Positions 1-10,366 of a DNA stretch of 64,000 bases are shown here, one piece after another. The notes under the pieces were generated by a model that was not told the origin of the DNA, ran no database searches, and was given only the letters and a program-made list of their open reading frames with translations. This DNA is from Massilia sp. IC2-477 (GTDB lineage: Bacteria > Pseudomonadota > Gammaproteobacteria > Burkholderiales > Burkholderiaceae_D). The stretch lies in NCBI RefSeq assembly GCF_020707265.1, contig NZ_JAJFEQ010000005.1, forward strand, positions 372,001 to 436,000, read 5' to 3'. The translations under genes and the position numbers were made by a program. Position 1 is the first letter of the stretch. Each line of letters opens with the position of its first letter.

Positions 1-138
1 CGCGCCACCCTGGTCAACGTCAACGCGATCGAAGGCGTGACCCGCGACATCCGCGGCCGGCACCTGGTGCTGGTCAAGGGGCGGCCGGAGAAGCTCGAAG
101 TGAGCCGGAGCTTCCTGCACCTGTTCAAGCAGATGTAA
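1..138 (+). CDS. LytTR-type response regulator, C-terminal fragment
   Basis: The window opens inside this gene. The last 45 codons are visible and end at a TAA. The pattern ending in VSRSFLHLFKQM, with a preceding VNVNAIEGV and a beta-rich stretch, fits the end of a LytTR DNA-binding domain, in which a short recognition helix is followed by a terminal 'L..l...' segment. LytTR proteins are usually response regulators paired with a LytS-type membrane kinase; neither the receiver domain nor a kinase is visible here. The NarL-type kinase at 1745 is of a different class and is probably not its partner. The family call rests on 45 residues only. Confidence 0.6.
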   Translation, partial: RATLVNVNAIEGVTRDIRGRHLVLVKGRPEKLEVSRSFLHLFKQM

Positions 139-141
139 TCT

Positions 142-159
142 GCACGCCGCCAGGCGTGC
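142..159 (+). terminator. GC-rich hairpin after the LytTR gene
   Basis: A 7-bp perfect stem (GCACGCC / GGCGTGC) with a GCCA loop lies 3 bp after the stop codon. There is no T-run behind it, so it is at best a weak intrinsic terminator or an RNA-stabilising 3' stem. Confidence 0.35.
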
Positions 160-217
160 GCACGGCTCCTGTCGGCTATCGTACAGTCGGGTTTTTCCGA
201 ACTCGACTGGACGAAGC

Positions 218-1645
218 ATGGACAAGCCGCGCAAGGACACATTCCTGCTGGCCGCCGGCGTGCTCGGCGCCTTCGGCGCAGGGCTCGCGGCGGGCCGCAG
301 CATCGCCAGGGCCGCCGGCCCCGGCACCACGAACGACGGGCTGCCTCGCGCCAGCCTGCTCGACACCCTCGCCCTCGGCCTCGAGGTCTTCGCTCCCCTG
401 GTGGCGCAAGGCGTCATCATTCGCCGCCCGCCGATGGTGGCCCTGGCGGAGCGGCTCGACCTCGACCGCCGTGCCGTGCAGCGCATGCAGAAGCTGCGCG
501 ACAAGTACGGACGCGGTCCGCTGATGCTGCCGCTGCCGATCCGCCAGCAGGCGGTGGTGCTCGACCCCGGGCATGCCAAGCGGGTGCTGGACGAATCGCC
601 CAAGCCCTTCTCTCCTGCCAGCACCGAGAAGCGCGCCGCGCTCGCGCATTTCGAGCCGCAGGGCGTGCTGCTGTCCACCGGCGCACAGCGTAGCGAGCGG
701 CGCCGCTTCAACGAGGCCGCGCTCGACACCGCCAACCCGATGCACCGCATGGCCGCCGGCTTCCTTCCGCTCGTCGAGGAGGAGGCCGCAGCCATGCTGG
801 CCGCGGCGCGCGACAAGGGAAGCCTTGACTGGGACACCTGGTCGCAAGCCTGGTACCGCATGTTCCGCCGTGTGGTCCTGGGCAACAGCGCAGCGGACGA
901 CCACGCACTGCAGGCGATGATCACGCGCCTGCGCGGCGCCGCCAACTGGGCCGGCTTCCACCCCACCATGCGGGCAAAACGCGAACGCTTCCTGGCGCGC
1001 ATCCAGGAGTACCTCGACCGGGCGGAAGCGGGCAGCCTGGCCGGCTACATGGCCCACATCCCGCGCAACAGCACGACCGAACCGCGCCAGCAGGTGCCGC
1101 AGTGGCTGTTCGCCTTCGATGCAGCCGTCATCGCCAGCTTCCGGGCCCTGGCCCTGCTCGACAGCCATCCGGAAGCGGCCGGGCGCGTCCGCGCCGAGAT
1201 CGCCGGGCGCCGGGAACAGCACCCCCTGCCCTTCCTGCGCGCCACCGTGCTGGAGGCCCTGCGTCTGTGGCCTACCACGCCCATGATCCTGCGCCAGAGC
1301 ACCGCACGGACGCACTGGGAAGATGGCAGCATGCCGGCCGGGACCGGCGTCCTGATCCATGCCCCTTTCTTCCACCGCGACGACACGCGCCTGCGCGAGG
1401 CCAACCGCTTCGCCCCGGAATTGTGGCTGGACGATAGCGCAGCGCGCGACTGGCCACTGGTCCCCTTCAGCGACGGCCCCGTCACCTGCCCCGGGCGCAA
1501 TCTGGTGCTGATGCTGAGCAGCGCCATGCTGGCGAACGTGCTCGACGGTCGCAAGCTGGCGCTGGCGCCCGGGCGGCGGCTCGATCCGGCGCGCCTGCCG
1601 GGAACGCTGGACAACTACCGGCTGCGTTTCACCGTCGAGGAATGA
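218..1645 (+). CDS. Cytochrome P450 with N-terminal membrane anchor and altered I-helix
   Basis: A 475-residue P450. The haem-binding loop FSDGPVTCPGRN is present with the Cys ligand at residue 424, and the K-helix ExxR is E346-A-L-R349. The first 32 residues after MDKPRKD are hydrophobic and Ala/Gly-rich, which suggests a membrane anchor; most bacterial P450s are soluble. In the I-helix, where most P450s have A-G-x-D/E-T, this protein reads FAFDAA: the acidic residue is kept (D301) and the oxygen-activating Thr is Ala302. It may therefore be a peroxide-using or otherwise atypical enzyme. No ferredoxin or reductase gene is adjacent. The ATG at 218 is the first in frame and leaves 79 bp from the preceding gene. 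Substrate unknown. Confidence 0.85.
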   Translation: MDKPRKDTFLLAAGVLGAFGAGLAAGRSIARAAGPGTTNDGLPRASLLDTLALGLEVFAPLVAQGVIIRRPPMVALAERLDLDRRAVQRMQKLRDKYGRGPLMLPLPIRQQAVVLDPGHAKRVLDESPKPFSPASTEKRAALAHFEPQGVLLSTGAQRSERRRFNEAALDTANPMHRMAAGFLPLVEEEAAAMLAAARDKGSLDWDTWSQAWYRMFRRVVLGNSAADDHALQAMITRLRGAANWAGFHPTMRAKRERFLARIQEYLDRAEAGSLAGYMAHIPRNSTTEPRQQVPQWLFAFDAAVIASFRALALLDSHPEAAGRVRAEIAGRREQHPLPFLRATVLEALRLWPTTPMILRQSTARTHWEDGSMPAGTGVLIHAPFFHRDDTRLREANRFAPELWLDDSAARDWPLVPFSDGPVTCPGRNLVLMLSSAMLANVLDGRKLALAPGRRLDPARLPGTLDNYRLRFTVEE

Positions 1646-1744
1646 AGCGGCGCCGGCGCGGCCTTGTGTCGCCTCAAGCCGGCTCCCGCCCCGAGGCCGT
1701 AATGTAGAGCTTCCGGCCTTGACGGGCGCCACTCGCATTCCCGC

Positions 1745-2938
1745 ATGACTCCACAACGACGCCTCCGCCGGCACGCGCCGGGCAAGGCGGTTCTCGTGTT
1801 CTCCTTCCTGGGCGGCTACTGCGCCGGCCAGGCCGCGGCCGCGCTGCGCCGGGCGCGCGCCGTGCACCGGGCCACGCGCGCCTTCGACGGGCGGCGCATC
1901 GTGCACAGCGCCAGCGACGCCATCCTGTCGATCGACGAGCATGCCGTGATCCTGCTGGCCAACCCGGCCGCGGCCCAGATGTTCGCGACCAGCGTGGCGG
2001 CCATGCAGGGCAGCTCGCTGGCACGCTTCATCCAGCCACCCAGCCGCGGCGCCATGGCCCCCTGCGACTACTTCCCCACCGGCGGCGGACGCGCCGGCCG
2101 ACGCGCCACCGACTACGCGGTCACCGGCATCCGCGCCAACGGCCAGCTGTTCCCGATCGAAGGCTCGATCTCCACCGTCGATCACGACGGCCACGAAGTG
2201 TGCACCGTGATCCTGCGCGACGTCTCCGAGCGCCACCTGGTGCAGCAAAAGCTGGCGCGCTCGCACGACCAGCTGCGCCAGCTGTCCTCGGCCCTGCAGA
2301 CCATCCGCGAAGAAGAACGCACCCACATCGCGCGCGAGCTGCACGACGACCTCGGCCAGCTGCTGGCCTCGCTGCGCATGGACTTGACCCTCCTGCAAAG
2401 CAACAAGCTGCCCGAAGCGAGCCAGCGCCTGATCGAGGGCATGGAGACCAACCTCCTGATGGCGATCGCCTCGCTGCGCCGCATCGCCACCAACCTGCGC
2501 CCGCGCGCCCTCGACGAAGGCGGCCTGTACTTCGCCCTCCAGGGACTGCGCGACGACTTCAGCGAGCGCCACGGCATCGCCTGCACCCTGCTGGCCGAAG
2601 AGTCCGAACTGCGCCTGGACGATGCCGCCAGCACCGCCATCTTCCGCATCGTGCAGGAAGCGCTGACCAACATCGCGCGCCACGCCGGCGCCACCCGCGT
2701 CGTGCTCAACCTCGACCGCGTCAACCACGAGCTGCTGCTCACCATCCGCGACGACGGCCGCGGCATCCGCAGCGAGGACATGGAAAAGAAGGAGTCGCTC
2801 GGCCTGGTCGGCATGCGCGAACGGGTCTGGGCCATGCACGGCGAAATCACCATCAGCAGCGACGAGACGCCCGGCACCCGGATCGACATCGTGCTGCCGC
2901 TGTCCGGCCACATCATGGGAGAGGAAATGGCGAACTGA
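1745..2938 (+). CDS. PAS-domain sensor histidine kinase, NarL/DegS-type
   Basis: A 397-residue kinase. Residues about 15-35 are moderately hydrophobic and may anchor it to the membrane. A PAS domain follows (about 53-165, starting at IVHSASDAILSIDE). The HisKA_3 dimerisation box is REEERTHIARELHDDLGQ with phosphoacceptor H200. The ATPase domain has a QEALTNIARHA N-box and DDGRGI (about 336), and ends with LGLVGMRERV, typical of the NarX/DegS group. Such kinases normally phosphorylate NarL/LuxR-type response regulators. None is adjacent, so the kinase looks orphan in this window. The signal sensed by the PAS domain cannot be told from sequence. No clear Shine-Dalgarno was seen before the ATG. 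Confidence 0.9.
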   Translation: MTPQRRLRRHAPGKAVLVFSFLGGYCAGQAAAALRRARAVHRATRAFDGRRIVHSASDAILSIDEHAVILLANPAAAQMFATSVAAMQGSSLARFIQPPSRGAMAPCDYFPTGGGRAGRRATDYAVTGIRANGQLFPIEGSISTVDHDGHEVCTVILRDVSERHLVQQKLARSHDQLRQLSSALQTIREEERTHIARELHDDLGQLLASLRMDLTLLQSNKLPEASQRLIEGMETNLLMAIASLRRIATNLRPRALDEGGLYFALQGLRDDFSERHGIACTLLAEESELRLDDAASTAIFRIVQEALTNIARHAGATRVVLNLDRVNHELLLTIRDDGRGIRSEDMEKKESLGLVGMRERVWAMHGEITISSDETPGTRIDIVLPLSGHIMGEEMAN

Positions 2939-3074
2939 GCACCCGTTACGTGTTTGGCATATCAGGATGTCAAATAGCAACATGTCATTAACCGGACATA
3001 TTCGCTAAGTAAGATCCGCCTCGTTCTGAGTTTATTGAGAACTCGACATCCTGTCCAAACCAAAGGAGCTCTTC

Positions 3075-4088
3075 ATGAAGTTCAAGTACCTGGCAGCCGC
3101 GCTGCTGTCCTCCCTGCCACTGTTCGCCCACGCCCAGACCAACGTCACGATCTATGGCGTGATGGACGCATCGATCGGCGTGGAAGACACCGGCGCACCG
3201 GGTGAAGACAGCCGCACCGTGATCAACTCGGGCAACCAGTCGAGCAGCCGTATCGGCTTCCGCGGTACCGAAGACCTGGGCAACGGCCTGAAAGCGCTGT
3301 TCAACGTCGAAGCGGGCGTCGCCCTCGACACCGGCGCCGCCGATTCGAACCTGTTCAACCGCCGCGCCGTCGTCGGCCTGCAGGGCAGCTTCGGCACCCT
3401 GACCGTCGGCCGCGAATACAGCCCGATCGCCGCCGTCGCCGCCGCGACCGACATCCTGGGCCAGGGCTTCTACGGCAGCAACCTGTCGGCCTTCGCCACC
3501 AACCGCCTGACCCGCCGCCTGGCCAACTCGGTCAACTACAAGAGCGACAGCCTGAGCGGCTTCACCGTCAACGCCGCCTATTCGGCCGGCGAGCGCGCCA
3601 CCGAACCGTCGGGCGACCTGATGGGCGTGTCGCTGGAATACAAGAACGGCGGCCTGTACCTGGGCGGCGGCTACCACGTGCTGGAGCGCCTGGCGACCGG
3701 CGACGACAAGGAATGGGGTGTCGGCGCAGGCTTCACCATGGGCGCCTTCGAAATCAAGGGTAACTACCTGGTGGGCGACCAGACCGGCGCCAACAACGAG
3801 TACAAGAACGCCAACATCGGCGCTGCCTTCACCACCGGCTCGAACAAGTTCTTCCTGAACTTCCAGCAGCAGAAGATCGAGACCGGCGCCAAGGGCAATG
3901 CCGTGACCCTGGCCTACACCTACGCCCTGTCGAAGCGCACCAATATCTACTCGACCTACGCCCAGCTGCGCAACAACGCCCGCGGCGTGTTCAACCTGCA
4001 GTCGGCCGGCACCAGCCTGGCCCCGCCGGCAACCGCGCTGGGCGCCGACCCGCGCGTCTTCAACGTGGGCGTGCGTCACACCTTCTAA
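3075..4088 (+). CDS. Outer membrane porin, betaproteobacterial trimeric type
   Basis: A 337-residue protein with a clear signal peptide (MKFKYLAAALLSSLPLFAHA, cut before QTNVTIYG). The mature start QTNVTIYGVMDASIGVE is the first strand seen in Burkholderiales porins of the OmpC/Omp32 type. The protein continues as alternating amphipathic strands, includes the SSRIGFRGTEDLGNGLKALF signature, and ends VFNVGVRHTF with the terminal Phe required for outer-membrane assembly. It should form a 16-stranded general diffusion channel. A good ribosome site (AAAGGAGCT) sits before the ATG. It is monocistronic, with an intrinsic terminator immediately behind it. Substrate preference is unknown. Confidence 0.95.
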   Translation: MKFKYLAAALLSSLPLFAHAQTNVTIYGVMDASIGVEDTGAPGEDSRTVINSGNQSSSRIGFRGTEDLGNGLKALFNVEAGVALDTGAADSNLFNRRAVVGLQGSFGTLTVGREYSPIAAVAAATDILGQGFYGSNLSAFATNRLTRRLANSVNYKSDSLSGFTVNAAYSAGERATEPSGDLMGVSLEYKNGGLYLGGGYHVLERLATGDDKEWGVGAGFTMGAFEIKGNYLVGDQTGANNEYKNANIGAAFTTGSNKFFLNFQQQKIETGAKGNAVTLAYTYALSKRTNIYSTYAQLRNNARGVFNLQSAGTSLAPPATALGADPRVFNVGVRHTF

Positions 4089-4104
4089 GGGCCTCGTACC
4101 TTCC

Positions 4105-4132
4105 AAAAATGCCGGCGCTGCCGGCATTTTTT
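4105..4132 (+). terminator. Intrinsic terminator of the porin gene
   Basis: A 12-bp stem (AAAAATGCCGGC / GCCGGCATTTTT) with a GCT loop runs straight into a T-run. It starts 17 bp after the porin stop codon. Confidence 0.9.
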
Positions 4133-4254
4133 ATTTTTGTGACGATGACTCGACCTGCAACTGTCCCGATCACCCCGAAAGAAGTGTCTGTTTCGACCCA
4201 CGCTTGACCCGCTCACCTATCGTGCGCAAGGGGACATAGCCAATTTTTCAAGTT

Positions 4255-4406
4255 TAATACACTGGTGTGCGAGCACGCGAACACGCATCCACCTCAAAGG
4301 AGGTGCACACGATTGAAATATTATCGATTGCTCAACATTGCCTACGGTATGATCGTCGGCAAATTTGACAATTCCTGTATTGGCGTTTGACGACAAGGGG
4401 TAGCCC
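4255..4406 (+). promoter_or_regulatory. crt operon leader with SD-sequestering hairpin
   Basis: The 318-bp gap between the porin and crtE holds, after the porin terminator, a possible -10 (TAATAC, 4255-4260; no good -35 was found). It is followed by a nested inverted repeat: GTGTGC (4265-4270) pairs with GCACAC (4105+200 bp downstream, 4305-4310), and CACCTC (4290-4295) pairs with GAGGTG (4300-4305) around an AAAG loop. The right arm contains AAAGGAGGTG, an unusually complete Shine-Dalgarno sequence, which the hairpin would hide. It precedes a 25-codon reading frame (4313-4390) and not crtE itself, whose own site is the AAGGGG at about 4395. A role in regulating carotenoid synthesis is inference. 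Confidence 0.4.
4313..4390 (+). CDS. Possible leader peptide upstream of crtE
   Basis: A 25-codon frame starting with TTG, 7 nt after the near-perfect Shine-Dalgarno AAAGGAGGTG (4296-4305). The peptide would read MKYYRLLNIAYG followed by MIVGKFDNSCIGV. It stops 16 nt before the crtE ATG, a spacing that allows translational coupling. No homologue is recognised and codon use cannot be judged at this length. The call depends on the strength of the ribosome site; the frame could be fortuitous. Confidence 0.3.
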   Translation: MKYYRLLNIAYGMIVGKFDNSCIGV

Positions 4407-5420
4407 ATGAGCACAACGGCACGGCAGTTCGATGGAGCGCTCGGCGCGGCCATCAACGGATTCGACCTGGCGCATGCCGGCGACACCCAGCCATCTGGTC
4501 TGGAGACCTTGCGCGACGCCATCGAGGAACGCATGGAACAGCTGCTGGCGGAATCCGGCGACGGGGCCGACCTGCTGTCTGCCGCCATGCGTGCCGGCGC
4601 CCTGAGCGCCGGCAAACGCATGCGCCCGATGCTCGTAATGCTGGTGGCGCGCGACCTCGGCTGCACCTCGTCGGCCCTGGCCGATGTCGGCTGCGCGGTC
4701 GAGATGGTGCATGCGGCCTCGCTGATCCTGGACGACATGCCCTGCATGGACAATGCGAGCCTGCGCCGCGGCCGTCCCGCCATCCACGTGCAGTATGGCG
4801 AAGACGTCGCCATCCTGGCCTCGGTGGCGCTGCTGAGCCGCGCCTTCGGCGTGCTGGCGAGCGCGGCCGACATTCCGCCGGTGACGCGCGCGCGCCTGGT
4901 GGCGCGCCTGAGCGAAACGGTCGGCACCCAGGGCCTGGTGCGCGGCCAGTACCAGGACCTGCGCGCCAGCGCCCGCACCCTGGACGCGATCGCCACCACC
5001 AACGAACTCAAGACCGGCGTGCTGCTCGGCGTCGCCGTCGACATGGCCGCCATCATCGCCCAGGCCGGCGAGCACGTAGCGCAATCGCTGCGCGCCTTTG
5101 CGCTGGCGGCAGGGCACGCCTTCCAGATCCGCGACGACTTCCTCGACCTGCCCGGGGCCGACAGCGGCAAGGACACCGGCAAGGACCTCGGCAAGGCGAC
5201 CGTGCTCGCCTCGCTCGGCCAGGAAGAAGCACAGCGCCAGCTGGCGCGCCACCTGAACGACGCCCGGCGCCACCTCGAGGCAGCCCTCGGTCCTGAAGGC
5301 GACACCCACCAGTTCGTGGGCAAGCTGTTCGCCCAGGGCCGCGCCCTTCCGCGCGTTTTTCCTGCCGATGCCGCCGATGCTGCAGGCGGCACGCGCAGCC
5401 GCGAAGCGCTGGTGAACTGA
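4407..5420 (+). CDS. crtE: Geranylgeranyl diphosphate synthase CrtE
   Basis: A trans-prenyltransferase of 337 residues that makes C20 geranylgeranyl-PP from farnesyl-PP and isopentenyl-PP, the first committed step towards carotenoids. The first Asp-rich motif is DDMPCMD (109-115, the DDx4D form of bacterial GGPP synthases), followed by NASLRRGRPAIH. The second is DDFLD (243-247). It is the first gene of the co-directional crtE-X-Y-I-B run; crtX follows after 15 bp. The order matches Pantoea, where crtE also heads the operon. The chain-length assignment comes from the motif type and the operon. Confidence 0.95.
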   Translation: MSTTARQFDGALGAAINGFDLAHAGDTQPSGLETLRDAIEERMEQLLAESGDGADLLSAAMRAGALSAGKRMRPMLVMLVARDLGCTSSALADVGCAVEMVHAASLILDDMPCMDNASLRRGRPAIHVQYGEDVAILASVALLSRAFGVLASAADIPPVTRARLVARLSETVGTQGLVRGQYQDLRASARTLDAIATTNELKTGVLLGVAVDMAAIIAQAGEHVAQSLRAFALAAGHAFQIRDDFLDLPGADSGKDTGKDLGKATVLASLGQEEAQRQLARHLNDARRHLEAALGPEGDTHQFVGKLFAQGRALPRVFPADAADAAGGTRSREALVN

Positions 5421-5435
5421 ACCGGGAAAGCTTGC

Positions 5436-6737
5436 ATGGCGCACTTCGGGGTGGTCGCACCCGCGTTCTACAGCCACTTCAGCGCCCTGAGCGCGCTGGC
5501 CGGCGAACTGGTGGGACGCGGGCACCGCGTCACCTTCCTGCACCGGCCTGACGCCGCGCCCTACGTGAGCGATCCGCGCGTGGGCTTTCACGCCATCGGC
5601 GCGGGCACCCATCCTCCCGGCTCGCTGGCGGCGGCGCTGCAACGCGCCGCCAATCCGGGCGGGCCGCTCGGCATTCGCCGCGTCATCCTCGACATGGCTG
5701 CCGGCACCGACATGCTGTGCCGCGAACTGCCGCGCGCCATCGACGCGCTCGCCATTGACGCCATCATTGCCGACCAGATGGAAGCGGCCGGCGGCCTGGT
5801 GGCCGAGGCGCTCGGCCTGCCCTTTGTCTCGGTCGCCTGCGCGCTGCCGGTCAACCGCGAACCGGGCATTCCACTGCCCGTGATGCCTTTCGAGTACGCC
5901 GACGACGAGCGCACCCGCAAGATGGTCGAGGGCAGCACCCGCGTCTACGACTGGATGATGACGCCGCACCGGCGCAGCATCGCGGACAACGCGCGCCGCC
6001 TGGGCCTGCCCGCGCGCGACGGCCTGCACGAATGCCTGTCGCCGCTGGCCCAGGTCAGCCAGACCGTGGCCGGTTTCGACTTCCCGCGCCGGGCGCTGCC
6101 GCCGCAGTTCCACCACGTCGGCCCGCTGCGCCCCACCGGGCCGCGCAGCAGTGGCCCCGGACAGCAGTTCATGCCGCCAATCGCCGCCGGCCGCCCCTTC
6201 GTGTTCGCCTCGCTCGGCACCATGCAGGGCGGAAGACTCGGCCTGTTCAAACGCATCGCACGGGCCTGCCGCGCGCTCGACGCACAGCTGCTGGTGGCCC
6301 ACTGCGGCGGCCTGGATGCGCGCCAGGAGCGCCAGCTGGAGCAGGCCGGCGCTACCTGGGTCTGCGGCTTCGCCAACCAGGCCGCGGCCCTGGCGCGTGC
6401 CGATGCCGTGGTCTCGCATGCGGGCTCGAACACGATCATGGACGCGATTGCCGCGCGCACGCCGATCCTGGCGCTGCCGATCGCCTTCGACCAGCCGGGC
6501 GCCGCGGCGCGCGTGGTGCACGCCGGGATCGGCCTGAAGGCTTCCGCCCACTTTGCCGGCAGCGGGCAGATGACGCGCCTGCTGCGCCGCCTGCTGATCG
6601 AGGAAGGCTTCGCCACCCGCCTGGACGCGCTCTCAAGCAGCGTAGCGCAGGCCGGCGGCACGCTGCGCGCGGCCGACATCATCGAGGCGGCGCTGCTGCA
6701 CAAGCCGCACACCGAACGCCTGGCCACCCATGGATAA
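5436..6737 (+). CDS. crtX: Zeaxanthin glucosyltransferase CrtX
   Basis: A 433-residue GT1-family glycosyltransferase. The N-terminus MAHFGVVAPAFYSHFSAL resembles the acceptor domain of CrtX. The C-terminal nucleotide-sugar domain has HAGSNTIMDAIAARTPILALP and a DQPGAAARV stretch, equivalent to the plant/bacterial UGT signature. CrtX transfers glucose from UDP-glucose to the 3/3'-hydroxyls of zeaxanthin. With the distant crtW, hydroxylated ketocarotenoids could also be acceptors (inference). It overlaps crtY by 8 bp, which implies coupled translation. Confidence 0.93.
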   Translation: MAHFGVVAPAFYSHFSALSALAGELVGRGHRVTFLHRPDAAPYVSDPRVGFHAIGAGTHPPGSLAAALQRAANPGGPLGIRRVILDMAAGTDMLCRELPRAIDALAIDAIIADQMEAAGGLVAEALGLPFVSVACALPVNREPGIPLPVMPFEYADDERTRKMVEGSTRVYDWMMTPHRRSIADNARRLGLPARDGLHECLSPLAQVSQTVAGFDFPRRALPPQFHHVGPLRPTGPRSSGPGQQFMPPIAAGRPFVFASLGTMQGGRLGLFKRIARACRALDAQLLVAHCGGLDARQERQLEQAGATWVCGFANQAAALARADAVVSHAGSNTIMDAIAARTPILALPIAFDQPGAAARVVHAGIGLKASAHFAGSGQMTRLLRRLLIEEGFATRLDALSSSVAQAGGTLRAADIIEAALLHKPHTERLATHG

Positions 6738-7907
6738 GCCGGCGCCCGACTACGACCTGGTGCTGGCCGGCGGCGGGCTGGCCAACGGCCTGCTGGCCTG
6801 GCGCCTGCGCACCCTGCGCCCCGAACTGCGCATCCTGCTGCTGGAGAGCGAAGAACACATCGGCGGCAACCACACCTGGTCTTTCCACGACAGCGACCTC
6901 ACGCCCGGGCAGCGCGCCTGGCTTGCGCCACTGGTTTCCTGCCGCTGGCCGCGTTACGAGGTGAGCTTCCCCGACCTGGCGCGCACCCTGGAAGGGGGCT
7001 ACGCCAGCATCGCGTCGAGCGACTTCGCGCGCACCATCGAGGCGGCGCTCGGCCCCGCCCTGCTCACCCGCGTGCGCATCGCCGCCCTCGGCCCCACCTG
7101 GGTCGAGCTGGCCGACGGCGTCACCATCCACGCCGGCGCCGTGATCGACGGACGCGGCATGCGCGCCAGTTCGCGCCTCTCGCTCGGCTACCAGACCTTC
7201 CTGGGCCAGGAGCTGCGCCTGCGCGCGCCGCACGGCCTGCACGCCCCGGTCATCATGGACGCCACCGTCGAACAGCAGGGCGGCTACCGCTTCGTCTACC
7301 TGCTGCCTTTCGGGCCGGACCGGGTGCTGGTCGAAGACACCCATTACGTCGATGGCCCCGGCTGGGAGCCGGAACGCCTGCGCGCCAACATCAGCGCCTA
7401 TGCCGCCGCGCGCGGCTGGGAGGTCGCCGACGTGCTGCGCGAAGAACACGGCTCGCTGCCGATCGTGCTGGCCGGCGACTTCGACGGCTTCTGGACGGAT
7501 CTGAACGGACAGCCGGCAAGCGGCCTGCGCGCCGGCCTGTTCCACCCGACCACCGGCTACTCGCTGCCGCATGCGGTGCGCCTGGCCGAGCGCGTCGCTG
7601 CCCTGGTCGACCTGAGCGCACCCGCCGTATTCGCGGCGATCCGCGACGAAGCCAGGCGCGAATGGCAGGGCCAGCGCTTCTTCCGCCTGCTCAACCGCAT
7701 GCTGTTCCTGGCCGGCCGTCCGGAACAGCGCTGGCGCGTGATGCAGCGTTTCTACCGCCTGCCCGCGCCCCTCATCGCCCGTTTCTATGCCGGCCGTCTG
7801 CACCTGCGCGACAAGGCGCGCGTGTTGAGCGGCAAACCGCCAGTGCCGGTGGCGCAAGCTCTGGCAGCGGCGTGCAAGATCCACCCCGACCAGATCAGGA
7901 AAACAGC

Positions 7908-7911
<4 letters not shown>
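6730..7911 (+). CDS. crtY: Lycopene beta-cyclase CrtY
   Basis: A 393-residue FAD-binding cyclase that converts lycopene to beta-carotene. The dinucleotide-binding fold starts YDLVLAGGGLANGLLAWRL, followed by the family motif HIGGNHTWSFHDSDL. Further conserved pieces are LGYQTFLGQELRL, FVYLLPFGPDRVLVEDTHY and GLFHPTTGYSLPHAV. The length is normal for proteobacterial CrtY. It overlaps crtX upstream by 8 bp and crtI downstream by 4 bp (ATGA). Confidence 0.95.
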
Positions 7912-9397
<1,486 letters not shown>

Positions 9398-9401
<4 letters not shown>

Positions 9402-10366
9402 GCGAAGCCTTGATGGACCACGCCACTCGCACCATCGCGGTCGGCTCCAAAAGCTTCGCCGCGGCGGCGCGCCTGTTCGATCCGCCAACGCGGCGCAGCG
9501 TGCTGATGCTGTACGCCTGGTGCCGCCACTGCGACGACGTGGTCGACGGCCAGGAGCTCGGCTTCAATGTAGAGGCGGCCCCGGCCCACGATGCCGGCGC
9601 CGCGCTGGCGCAATTGCAGGACCAGACCCGGCGTGCTTATGCCGGCGAAAAGATGGATGACCCGGCCTTTGCCGCCTTCCAGGAAGTGGCGCTGGGCCAC
9701 CGCATCGACCCGCGCTTCGCGTTCGATCACCTCGCAGGCTTTGCCATGGACGTGGAAGGCGCGCGCTACGAGAGCATCGAGGACACGCTGCGCTACTGCT
9801 ACCACGTGGCCGGCGTGGTCGGCCTGATGATGGCCTCGATCATGGGCGCCCACGACCCGCGCGTGCTGGACCGCGCCTGCGACCTCGGGATCGCCTTCCA
9901 GCTCACCAACATCGCGCGCGACATCGTCGAAGACGCCGGCGTCGGGCGCTGCTACCTGCCGGCCCAGTGGCTGCGCGAAGCGGGCATCCCCCAGCAGGAG
10001 CTGGCCGACCCACGCCACCGCGCACGGCTGGCGCAGCTTGCGGCGCGCCTGGTGGACTACGCCGAACCCTATTACGATTCGGCGCGCGCCGGCATTGCCG
10101 CCCTGCCCCTGCGTTCGGCCTGGGCGATCGCGAGCGCACGCAATGTCTACCGCCAGATCGGGATCCAGGTGAAGCGGCGCGGAGAGCATGCCTGGGACCA
10201 GCGCTGCGGCACCAGCAAGGCGATGAAACTATGGCTGCTGGCCCGAGGTGCGGGCAGCGCCCTCAGTTCGCGCCTGGCGTCGCCGCCGATGCGTCCTGCG
10301 ACGCTGTGGCAGCGTCCGGGTGGCGCTGCAAGCGTCCCCCATGCAGCGCATGCAGCTGCTGTTTGA
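9398..10366 (+). CDS. crtB: Phytoene synthase CrtB
   Basis: A 322-residue squalene/phytoene synthase that joins two geranylgeranyl-PP molecules to give phytoene. The first Asp-rich motif is in YAWCRHCDDVVDGQ and the second in NIARDIVEDAGVGRCYLP; these bind the two diphosphates through magnesium. SKSFAAAARLF near the N-terminus is the usual start of the domain. The gene starts in an ATGA overlap with crtI and is the last of the operon. Its last 104 bp, coding a low-complexity tail, overlap the end of the convergent crtZ. Confidence 0.96.

Noticed and set aside
176..2983. 935-codon open frame on the - strand
   Set aside because: It is antisense to the P450 and kinase genes, which have clear motifs. 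Its translation is low-complexity (Ala, Gly, His, Gln, Arg), as expected from third-position GC bias.
4365..4370. TTGACA as -35 box just before crtE
   Set aside because: No acceptable -10 lies 16-18 bp downstream, and the start would leave almost no leader.
7662..7907. N-terminal extension of CrtI
   Set aside because: The frame is open inside crtY, but the ATGA overlap at 7908 and the conserved N-terminus fix the start there.
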